A stretch of 64,000 bases of DNA. It comes from Blasia pusilla (taxonomy: Eukaryota; Marchantiophyta; Marchantiopsida; Blasiales). Below the pieces are notes generated by a model, which was given only the letters and a program-made list of their open reading frames with translations, searched no databases and was not told the origin of the DNA. A program made the position numbers and the translations under genes. Within the stretch, counting starts at the first letter, position 1. Each line of letters begins with the position of its first letter. The stretch spans positions 50,716,001-50,780,000 of the forward strand of contig CM114271.1 of NCBI GenBank assembly GCA_050084515.1. The letters run 5' to 3'. Of this stretch, positions 48,720-59,046 are shown piece after piece.

Positions 48720-50060
48720 TGGAAATTTTCTTAGCCGATTATATTCAAAATCGTCCGGAAATTGGCTCGGGCGGAAATTGGAATACAAAATGTGTTTTTT
48801 AAATAATAAAAATTCAGAAATTTACTGTAGCAAAATTACATCATCATATTTATTGCCTATTTAAGAGCTACCTTCTATTACCGATTATAATACTATAAAA
48901 TCCAATCCCAAAACGGAAAAAGACGATAATTCACTGATTCCCGAGAAAAAAATCCTCGGACTCTACTTCCAATGGGTTGTCTCAACTATGGGGGACAACA
49001 TCCACATTTGCGTGGATAGTAATTCTCGTGGACACAGGGAATTCAAGGAATGGAGAGGGTCTGCGCGCGAAATGGGGATCTCTCCATGTTTCCTTAGGGC
49101 TTGATTCCATGCAGTGACTATAGAAGGCTGTAATTTTTTGGCGCCCAACACTTTTGGGCATAATATTGGCCTAGCATTCTCACAACCTTATTTAACAAAG
49201 GATCAAAAGAATTTAGCTGAGATTATAATTTTTTCTCACTAAAACGTCGGATAACCATGTTGGGCGCAAGAAACGAGTCGCCATGACCTTCGTAGTGGTC
49301 CATGGGATCAGGCCCATACGACCTTATCCCATGGCCTCATTTTTTGGTGTCGGAAACATCCTTTCGGTTGGAAATGCAACATGTTTACCAATTGCACTAG
49401 GGATTCTTGATAGACAGTAGTCGGTTCTTTCACAATTCATACCGATTGGGGAAGGCGCGAGGACTCATTACCTTTCATGCCCCTGAATTTTTTGATGCAA
49501 GAGATGAGGCAACCCCGCCAAATTTCCATTACTCAAGTGGCAAATTGATCAGTTTGACTAGTTTATGGGCTAAACATACCTAAGGATGAAGTGAATCTTG
49601 TATAACATTCCTTGTCGATGAGCAACACTTGCCTATGGGATAAGGCCCTTATTGTCTCGTAAAACTTTGTTGTAGCACAAAAACCGGTTTGGAGCAGACA
49701 TTCGTGGGCTCTTGGATCAAGTGTTGACACTTGATACAATAGAGGGAATTAAGGAAGACGAATAGACAAGGAGACATGAGGAAATTAACTTTTTAAAATT
49801 TTCATGTATAGTTGGGAAAACCTGCTATTTTAAATGCATCACAAATGTGAACAACTAATTTGGGACATGTGACAACGGTTAGACGAATTACCTAAAAACT
49901 CTATTCTCCCATGGATTCCATCTTTATGTAGTAAGGGACGATTACATCCTAAGGACGATTCATATATGATTGGCATGTGGCGTTGAATGTATCCTATTCT
50001 ACATGGCCCCACAATTTTGAAAATATGAATATATTATTATATGTGAGGATTATGTTTTTA
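48720..50060. other. AT-rich stretch, nothing recognised
   Basis: Only short frames. The segment at 49260-49330 has mixed composition (GTTGGGCGC...CCATGGGATCAGGCCC) but no motif. Confidence 0.45.
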
Positions 50061-50067
50061 TTAATTA

Positions 50068-50110
50068 CTAATGTAAGTATGCGATGCACATATTTAAATG
50101 ACCTCCCATA
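50068..50110 (-). mobile_element. Helitron-type 3' end
   Basis: Read on the minus strand: GTGCATCGCATACTTACATTAG followed by host T at the expected place. The hairpin core is partly decayed. It points away from the plus-oriented array that begins at 50212. Confidence 0.4.
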
Positions 50111-50211
50111 ATGGATACTCAAAGTTCTCAAGTGCCATTTTAAATTAACTTCGAACAATTAGTGTGTGGGGATGGATGGGTGGGATATGAGCGAGGTGTG
50201 CCATTTATCAA

Positions 50212-50371
50212 TCTATACACTAATAAGAGGATTTGAGTCTTTGGATGTTCACCCCCAATTTAATGTTAATTTATTGAAAAATATAGTTTTACGTAGATGA
50301 CCCATTTTAGTATGGAAAATAAATATGACACTCGTCAAAAAAGATTGTGCATAGCATGGACATCTCACTAG
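50212..50371 (+). mobile_element. Helitron-like element A of a head-to-tail array
   Basis: Starts TCTATACACTAATAAGAGGA after a host A, and ends with GTGCATAGCATGG then ACATCTCACTAG. It is 160 bp long and has no coding capacity. Its last CTAG is directly followed by the TCTATACTACTA of element B, with no intervening base. Confidence 0.6.
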
Positions 50372-50511
50372 TCTATACTACTACGGGAGAATTACCTCCC
50401 CAATAGCGACACTTCATTTGACACATGTGTTGCTACCAAATTTGAAAACGCATGTTTAGTTTCATATCCGCCATGTATCGTATATCACATGATGTACACA
50501 TACTTTACTAG
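50372..50511 (+). mobile_element. Helitron-like element B
   Basis: 140 bp. Starts TCTATACTACTACGGGAG and ends TACTTTACTAG, directly abutting element C. The 3' hairpin is weak (CACATGATGTACACAT). It shares GGGAGAATTACCTCCC and ACCAAATTTGAAAA blocks with element D. Confidence 0.55.
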
Positions 50512-50737
50512 TCTATATTACTGCTAGGAGGATGTCTATGCTGGACAGATCAATTCTTGTTGAAGTGATAGTTTATATACCTTGCATAAATAAGATTTTG
50601 GAATAATAGGGAACATCCCTTAATTACCCACTCCCTCATCCCTAATGTTCCCTTGAAACGCAATACATGTTGGTAGAAAAATATTTTTAATGTTGAAAAT
50701 TTTGGCATTTAGTGGCATATGTGCTTTGTCTTAATAG
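50512..50737 (+). mobile_element. Helitron-like element C
   Basis: Starts TCTATATTACTGCTAGGAGGA at the abutting junction. The right end (GTGCTTTGTCTTAATAG) departs from CTAG, so this boundary is less sure than the other two. Confidence 0.4.
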
Positions 50738-50860
50738 TATAGATGGGAGGATTACCTCCCAATGGAACACCTCTTTATTAATTTGCCCGTTCATGAATAT
50801 AACTACCAAATTTGAAAATATGTGTTTAATTTTATATCTGTTGCATATTGTAGTCGATGC
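50738..50860 (+). mobile_element. Helitron-like element D, partial
   Basis: Starts near TATAGATGGGAGGATTACC and is homologous to element B over about 110 bp (GGGAGGATTACCTCCC, ACCAAATTTGAAAA, TTGCATATTGTA). Its 3' end is not clear. Confidence 0.4.
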
Positions 50861-50869
50861 CATTTTTTG

Positions 50870-51420
50870 CCATTGGCATGTCATTCTAGCATAATTGGTG
50901 AATGGGATAGATCAAGTGCAAATTTCCACGAGTGCCTTCCTTCTAGAAATGCAACCCAATCTTCATTGGACAACATCCGTTGGTTATTGAATCACCCTTC
51001 TTGTCGAGAATAAATATTTCTTGATGTAACTTGCGAGATAATTGGTCTCTCGAGCTCTTCATCTGTTCTAATTTATTGTTGAAGTCATTGTTCCACACTT
51101 GGTTGCTCTACACATCCAAACTATTTGATTGCATTGATTCCTATCCAATACAATCGCATACCCTCTTTGGTATATAATCGATGCATTCCACAACTAGTGA
51201 AACAATTCAAAATCAACATCTAAATCATGTATGTTGCTTTGTTAATCCCCTCTTCATTAGCCTCAAAACTTTTTTGAACGTCAACTCTCAACACTTACCT
51301 ACATGAATTTCCTTACCTGATTAGCATATAATCCACTATACCTTAACACTCTAAATATTGCCCTTGTCTACATGTGGATCACATTTAGCTACATCTCTAA
51401 GTCTTTCTTGTTCTTATTTG
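50870..51420. other. AT-rich stretch, nothing recognised
   Basis: No motif or long frame. Confidence 0.5.
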
Positions 51421-51426
51421 ATCATA

Positions 51427-51613
51427 CTAGTATAATACTCGTGCTATGTACGAGTGAAAATCATCCATATATAGCAATGGTTTGTTAATTTGAATAAGCG
51501 TTGCTATATTAATGAATTTTGTACAGGTGTTATCATGGGAGTAGCCCATATTATATACATGTCATCACCAGAGGACGGGGTTCTCAACCCCCGTCCTCTT
51601 TAAATTACATAGA
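51427..51613 (-). mobile_element. 187-bp mini-Helitron, complete ends
   Basis: On the minus strand it starts TCTATGTAATTTAAAGAGGA after a host A and ends with the hairpin CTCGTACATAGCACGAG, then TATTATACTAG and a host T. All three Helitron signs (5' TC, 3' hairpin with CTAG, A/T insertion site) are present. It also has an internal perfect 11-bp stem (51570-51580 with 51589-51599, AGAGGACGGGG). It is related to the 149-bp copy at 55130-55278. Confidence 0.7.
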
Positions 51614-54600
51614 TAAGAGTTAGAATGTTAGAGTTACAACTCTCCCCCATTAAAGCAACTAGGGTGACAACACATGTCATCCACATCACCAATGAATTGA
51701 AATGCCAAAATTTATTATCGTGAAACCATGAAGATCCATTGATATTTAAAAATATCTCATATCCTTCATTTTTTCTTGTGCTTCACTTCTTATAAAGCAC
51801 TAGAAAAAAACAACTCCTTTATCCTTCCCACTGATAGTAATCCTTTAAAGTTTTGTTGATAGTATGAATGAAGTTGTTTGGTCAAGACATAATATAGTAA
51901 GATGTCAGCTGGACTTGATAAATTTAGTGAAGATGAAATACGTGAATCCAAATTGGTAGTTGTTGAAATATATATGAAAATTTATGATGTTACATTATCA
52001 ATGTTGTTAGGATCTAGCCATGATATAATGTGACTATGTTGCTATCTCTATTCTTGAACTCATAACCAAATAGGGAATTAAGTACCTTATCGAGTATGCG
52101 AGGGCCAAAAAATAAAAATTGTGATAAGAAGGAATTAATGTAGTCTGATGTGAAATAAGTGTGCACGTTTTATTGGGAAGTTATATCATGTGAAGTCTAG
52201 GATAAATTCAATGAGCAAGGATTCAATATCATCTATCTAAGGCCAATATATGATTGAAACTTCATCATATGTAGGTAAGAATAAGGAAGAAATGAGGTAT
52301 TCCTTGTTTATGAATTATGACCTTAAGATCTTTTAGATGATAGATGTGCCAAGAAAGACAACTTAGAATGCGAGGACTGATAGAGTATTTTGAAATATGA
52401 AAATGTAATTACTCGTGATTATCCTTCATGTATGGTTTTTATTTTATGAGTTTGTCGAATTCTCTACTAAGCATAAAAGTCCCACTACTCGAACGTAATA
52501 TGATTGATTGCCGTAATTGATACATTTCTAGAGGATAAAGCTTATACAAGTAGAAGACATTGAATAGTTGATTAGATTGGCCACTCATGTAATATGCAAC
52601 AATTGGTTGTATTATAAGATGACCACAGAGATAAGGGAATAAGATTGGAAAAAAAATTTGTTCCACATATAATTTCGGATCCAAGGAATTTCCTATGCTA
52701 CGTGTAAATACACTTTCAAGGCCACGAAGTAGTGCTTTCATAAATTTTATTATTTTCAATTATGTCTATGGATCTTTGCTTTTGAATAGATAGAGAACAT
52801 ACGACGTTATGAAGAATGTTCAATTCCAAATACTAAAGATGATAATTCAACCTTTTTGGTAAGATGGTTACGTTCCCTTCTACTAGGACATATTTATCAA
52901 TTATCTCTTGCATGTTGCCACATGCATTTCTGGTGGCATATGGATGCTAAGTTGATTTGTGATGCACAGGCTCCATAATGCAAGTTGTTTTGTAAGAACT
53001 TCTCCACCGCAGATGTGAGCCACTCTCATAATGACGTTTGGATTTACTCCACTCAGTGTTTGTACTTGTCTAATAAACCTCCAACTCCTCCCTTGGTATT
53101 AAATTTTACTTTACTATTAGTCATTTTATCCATTTACTTTTCTATCCATTTTCTTATGCTTCCCATGTTAGTTAATTGTTTTCTAATTTCCTCACTCCCT
53201 CTATAAAAATATTTTTGTTCTCTACTCATATTAGCCATTGTTATTCTCTTATCCTCTCAAAGTAGTAAGTTTTTATTTTTTCTAGTATCTTCTTTCCAAT
53301 TTCGTATGTAATTTAATTTTCTCCCCGTCAACATTAAAAAAACCAAAAACCAAAAACCAAAGTCGTGTACTAGTTTAAATATGATTCGAATTGAGGCAAG
53401 AGGAAGCACTACTACTCCACAAGAAGGACTTGACAAATGTATAAGTGCTATCTATTTCTTAAACTACTTGTTGATCTTAAAATTAATGAGTAATAATTGT
53501 GTTATGGTTGGCGAAATTAGACATTCAATCATAGTTGTAATATACTTATTGCCACATTGATTAAGAGTGGTCAAAAACTCAATCTACAATTAACAATAAT
53601 TCAATTAATGTTATGCTTTCCTAATTTATATTTATGAGGTGCTTATCTATATTCCATTCGAGACATTAAAATATCTTTCTTCCAATTATAGCATTTAGTT
53701 TGATTTTCAATGTTCTTATACATTTATCTACTTTTTTGATCGTATACCATAATATTGCTCTCTCAATTCTATGGGGCACTCTAATTTTGCATCACACAAG
53801 TCGCATATTAATTTATTGATATTATAACACTCACCTTAAATTCATCTCAATGAACATTTAACATTTAAGTATTGAGCAAGTTTGTTAAATATCAAATGCT
53901 ACAACAGGTTAAGGCTTGTACGAGTCCACTTTCTCTGCTTGTATGAGTCAACTTTCTTTGAATCACTTTTAATCTTTATGGTATTATAGATGTTATATAT
54001 ATTTTTACCATGTGCCATCTTTTTTATTGAATCAAAATTTCTAAACTATATATTTAATGTAACCGCATGAACATATATATTCATATATTAAGTGATCATT
54101 AACCCAAGAAAATTCATGGATTATTTGATAATCCCACATTTTTAAACAACCGCTTTATTCTAACTACCCACTTTGCAAAAGCACCTCATTGATATCATTT
54201 ATATGTAATTGAATTTCCATAGACAAATTATATTCTTATGCTACTTGGTGCTCGAATCATACCTTTAAATGCCAATCTATATGCTTATGGGAATTTAATT
54301 TTCTTGATGTTTTGCATCTCTTTAACATGTGTCTATTTCAAACTTTAGTTTGTGTGTGGTCAACCAATTTCGCATGAATTAAAAGAATCATTTTTAATTA
54401 TACAAGAACAATGTATTTATTATTTTATAATATCATGCAAATTTACCAAAAAAATTCATTTGATTTCATGTAACACAAACAATTTTACTATTTAGGCGGT
54501 ATCTATAATATGATAGAAGAAGAGGGTTATTTTTTGGGTACTTCTACTTCTAAAGGAGTGAAGCCCTTATGGAAAGGGAAAGTCCCTATGAAGATTCTTG

Positions 54601-55129
54601 ATTCACATTCGTCTAAATTAGAGTGGATTTTTAATGTGCATGGATGTTTGTTTATGCAAGATTGGATCTCCTCTAACATCCATTCAAATTTCTACTGATA
54701 TTGGAGATTCTACACTGACCAACATCTCATGATTGAAAGACACGTCCAACTTTGTCCAGATGATTGAAGTGGACTTCACAAGTGTTGCCTACAGTTCTTG
54801 GCCAGTTGTTGGTGCAAGGACGTTTTGCATCGAGATGTCGTTTAGTCTCTTGTCCCCTGTAGTTTGTGACACGGAGTAAAATTGAGAGATGAACAGAAAC
54901 TCAAAGAGATGTGGCGAAGCTTCTATAAACATATTTGCGAGGACCTAAAGTCAAACTTCATTGTATCTTAAATGCAAAGATATGAATGATACAAATCGTG
55001 CATGCCGCAACCACTGGATGATAAAACAAGATAAACTTACTCGAGAGGTTGGGGGCTCTAATCAAATGCAAGCGGAGAAAATGAGATGACTTTTGAATCT
55101 TTACATAGACCATTTCACAAAAAAAATCA
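51614..55129. other. AT-rich stretch with no recognised gene
   Basis: Frames up to about 106 codons (52439-52759 minus) lack motifs. An AACCAAA-type tandem run lies at about 53336-53361. Otherwise I see nothing. Confidence 0.45.
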
Positions 55130-55278
55130 CTAGTACAATACATGTGCTATGCACGGGTGAAAATCACATGTGCATAGCACTCGTTTGTTAATTTGAACCC
55201 AACGGCTGTATTACATTAATGAAACGCTATCACGAGAGCAACCCACAATGTATACTAGGGCTCCTCAAATTATATAGA
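55130..55278 (-). mobile_element. 149-bp mini-Helitron, complete ends
   Basis: On the minus strand it starts TCTATATAATTTGAGGAGC after host A and ends CACCCGTGCATAGCACATG, TATTGTACTAG, host T. Internal blocks (TTTGTTAATTTGAA; ATTAATGAA; GAGNAGCCCA/GAGCAACCCA) match the copy at 51427-51613. It sits about 250 bp upstream of the HGH1 start, so it may touch that gene's promoter. Confidence 0.7.
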
Positions 55279-55299
55279 TAAAAATTTGCCAAAAATAAC

Positions 55300-55533
55300 T
55301 AAATATAATGGATAGAAACGCAAACGATTCTCGCAATACTCTCCTCCAACCCAAACGCTCTCTCTAAGTGCTTAGGGAGGGCCATAAGGAAGTTCCAAAC
55401 CAAAACGTGTTTAGGGTTCTCCACACGCTTCGATAAACCCTAGGCCCTTCTCGAGAGAGCACAGGATTGAGGTGTGTAGTCAGTGTTGGAGTGCGATTTC
55501 CGAGTGTATTTTCGGGTCGGCGTCGTGGGATCC
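55300..55533 (+). promoter_or_regulatory. Promoter/leader of HGH1 with telo-box motifs
   Basis: TTTAGGG at 55410-55416 and AAACCCTA at 55435-55442 are telo-box motifs in both orientations, followed by GGCCC. In plants such motifs are typical near genes of the translation machinery, which fits a factor for eEF2 folding. Exact transcription start unknown. Confidence 0.5.
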
Positions 55534-58500
55534 ATGGCTTCTGACCTCGATGATCTCGTGGGCTTCCTCGCATCGCCATCCACGCAGGTTAGTTATTCGT
55601 GTGTGGGTTTCTAGGAACTTGGCTTAGATTTCTTGCCGCGCGGATATTCTTGAGTGGTTTCGTGAAGTGCGAGCTCCTTATATTTCTCTGTCGCGCAATT
55701 TAGCTTTCAGCCAAAGGTGATGCGAGTGGGGCTGTTTTTGCAGAGGGTCAGAAGTATAATGAGCTTCAATTTGTGGTTAGGGCTGCCTAAGAATTTTTTG
55801 GGCTGGGGTCCCACAATACGCGGATATTGAAGTCCAGTCGTGTCTCTCCTGTGTGTCCAGTTGAAGAAGGCGGCAGTGGACATTGTGCAAGGTTTGACTG
55901 GCACGAACGATGGGCTTCGAGTTCTCACCACCAAAGTGTCGTTGCTGCTACCACCTCTACTGCAGCTATTGGCAGACTCACAGGCAAGTGTACTGTCATC
56001 CAGTCCCCCCACGCCACGATGGTCTGAGTGGCGATCTACTTGTCGTCGTAGGCTTGTCAAATCGAGCTCGTTGGCCGTTCCAAGGGATTCTGGAAATTCT
56101 GCGATGCCTGTCATTAGGAAAGCTGAGCTATGTTAAGATTGTCGCATTGATCATTGCATTTCTTTCTAAACTAAGAATCTGAGCCTAGTGATCGGTGTTT
56201 GTGCCGAAGGTCGGGAAATTATCTCATCCCTGCGAGGAAGCATAAACTATTTTTAAGATCATCGTTTCTGTTGATTGGAACTCTTACAACCCTAAGAATT
56301 CTGGCCGTTTGCCAGTGCTTGCGCAGGAGCTCGCACAGCCAGCAGCAGAAGCTCTCGTTAATCTGTCACAGGAGGCTCGTTCAGTGGAGGAGTTTCTGAG
56401 CTCTGGGGCGATTGAGAAAGTCATGGAGCTTCTTGGTAAATCTGGTCGTGGTATTAATCGGCTTTTGGTGATGCTGCTTGTGAATCTCACCCAGCTGGAA
56501 TCGGGCGCCAAGCGACTTCTCCAGGTGAATGGGCATGTTAGCTTTTGATGGCGCTTTCGAATTTCCCGTATAATGTCTGCCAGATACATGAAGCAGTGCA
56601 TTTCTGTGGCGAACAATAGGGAGATTTCCCCCTTGCTTTTTCTTGTTTCAGGCTTAAAGTGCAGTCCAGGGCTCATTGACTGGTAGTCTATGTCGTGTTT
56701 CGGACACCCATGGAGAGCTTCTATTGGAGGATCTTCTATCTGAGTGGTTTGTTATTGATTATGCAGTTGTTGGGTATGCAAGGTGTAGGAGGGAGATGAA
56801 AAACTGGCTGGTTTGCATGTAAACCGGCTTGTGAGATTTTTCACAAGGTTTTCTGGTAACAAGGAAGGTGTGCATTTCCAACGATGAATCTGACCTTCGA
56901 TTAGATGGAATGGATGTGTAAATGTAACCCGTGCTTCCTACAGCAGATTTAGCAGATACTCTTATTGCATAGTGATGCTTAACTCTGTATGTGCATCATT
57001 AAAAATCAGGAACAAGCTGCGTTGGAAATGTTGCTGCCAACTTCTACACTAGGCTTTTAATTATGAACCTATTTAAAGAGAGTGAAAGAACTAACCTTTT
57101 AGCCAGAAGGATATAGCCACTCATTTTATTTGGATGAAGAACTGATGTATGGTGTTTGATGATGACTTGTTTGCTTACTGATCAATTGGTTTCCAATTTT
57201 CAGAATTTGAATATCTAATTTCAGAAATCTGTTTCCATTGCCCTTCAGATTTCTCCTCTGATGAATCTTTTTAGATGGTGGCAGGTGAGGATGCCTTTGA
57301 GCATGTGGGGGCTATTCTAGTCAATATCACAAGATTAGAATCAGGGCGGAAGCTGGTACTGGATCAAGGCAGGGGACTTTTTAAGCAAATTCTTCCTCAG
57401 ATTGACTCTAGGAGTCTCATTCGTCGGCAAGGGGTATGATCTATCATCTCTTTAGGTGAATAGGTAAAGAGAGAGGGAAGGAGGAGATAGGGACGGTCCA
57501 AGTCCAGCAAAGTGACACTGACTACTTAAATGTGGAAAATGGTTCAGTTGATTGTCTGCAATCCTCGGAAGAACTGTCCATATCCAGTGCAAGGAATAGG
57601 AGCCAAGATTCAAAGTATGCAATTCTCCTTTTCTCTTTCCATTGAATGCTCAGCTCCTAGACATAGTTCAATTACATGCTCCCCGTTTAGTGGTTTACTC
57701 GCAGGTGGCAGGTACTGTACGGAATTGCTGTTTTGAAGCAGAGACAGAACTACCCAGCTTACTTTTGGCCTCCCAATTCCTCTGGCCTGCTCTTCTTCTA
57801 CCGTTAGCAGGAAAACAAGTAGGATTCAAATCTCATCATGCAGGAGGCACATGCATCTTTGAAAGTGTACTAATGACACTGTTCTTGCTGTAAATTTGAC
57901 ACCTTGGAAAGTGTTCTAGCGCTACTGACCGTTTCTTGACGTAAATGCTTGTTATTTCTGGAAAGGTGTTTCCTTTCATCTGGTAGCTGTTGCTCATGAC
58001 AGGAGCTGATAAATTCGCTGGGTAACAGGCTTACAGTGAGGAGGATACTTCTAAGATGCCTCTTGAGCTTGCAACTCCACTGTCTTTTGAGCGGGATGCG
58101 GAGGAAGATCCTCAAGTTCGTATTGAGGCTGCAGATGCCCTGTACTTGATTGCACTGCAGGTCTATTTTCAACCCTAGTTCATGAGTCAACTGATTTCTT
58201 CGATCAATTTCTTCCATCAATTATTCTTGTTCTATTAAGAGTATTTGGTTGGTTGGAGTTCTCTTGTACTGATGAGGAGGCCTTGTCCAGTGGTACCAAA
58301 GAACAGCAGCCACTACTCAAATTGAGATTGCACTCACTGCACTGCTTTGTCTGTTTTGTCAATCTTTGGAACAACCTGTTGCTTCTATGCCATTTCTGTC
58401 CTGTATGCAAAAGGTGCCTGCTCACTGTCCAATCAACTATCTGCGGACTGGTTTCTCTTTGAATCTCTTCTGAAGTAATTTCTCTTGGAACTTTTGAAGC

Positions 58501-59046
58501 AAAGGAGAGGATGTCACACCCACCACATTGGATATGAGTAAGTTAGTCATGCAACTTTCATGCTCTTTGAAACTGTGGTTAACTGGCACTGTGCGCTACT
58601 TGTCTTGCCTTGTGCAGGAGGGTGGACGAAGGGCTCTTTGGTCTGTTAATGGGCCAAGAATACTTCAAGTGGGCTATGAGCATGAAGAAGATCCCAAAGT
58701 TATGGAGTCTTATGAAAGACTCGGATCCCTAGTAAGGAGCATAATTTGTATTCTGGGATGTGCAGTGTAGGATATTCAGAATGCTCTAGATATCTGTGGC
58801 TGTAATGAGTGTTGTTTTGTCTGGTATGATGAAGATGATGGGTTGCATGTTGGAATTCCCAATGCTTAGGGGCTCGTGGGTCTTAGCCCATTTTTCATAA
58901 TAACAGGAAGCTATCCTGGGTAGGATTTTAGACACTAGCACATGGGATTCTTACCTTGCCACATGTTCTAATGCTGACTTTGTTTTGCCCAGCTTGTCGA
59001 GGAATCTTTGGACTGTTTTGAAGACAGTGGCATGTCGCAACCTTAA
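55534..59046 (+). CDS. HGH1: HGH1 (FAM203) armadillo-repeat protein, 9 exons
   Basis: Homologue of Hgh1/FAM203, an armadillo-type cytosolic chaperone that helps TRiC/CCT fold elongation factor eEF2 in yeast. Exons: 55534-55587, 55861-55983, 56327-56524, 56789-56867, 57285-57433, 57705-57818, 58029-58160, 58618-58731, 58993-59046. All phases fit, giving 338 residues, about the usual length for the family. Signs in order: DLDDLVGFLASPS, QPAAEALVNLSQE, LLVMLLVNLTQLESG, LAGLHVNRLVRFF, FEHVGAILVNITRLESGRK, VAGTVRNCCFEAE, FLWPALLLPLAG, WSVNGPRILQVGYEHEEDP, ending in a short acidic tail. The second intron has a GC donor (CAG/GCAAGT); the others are GT-AG. The start ATG opens a family-typical N-terminus. 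I see no damage. Confidence 0.95.

Noticed and set aside
53336-53361. AACCAAA-type tandem run as telomeric repeat
   Set aside because: The unit differs from plant CCCTAAA and only about three copies exist.
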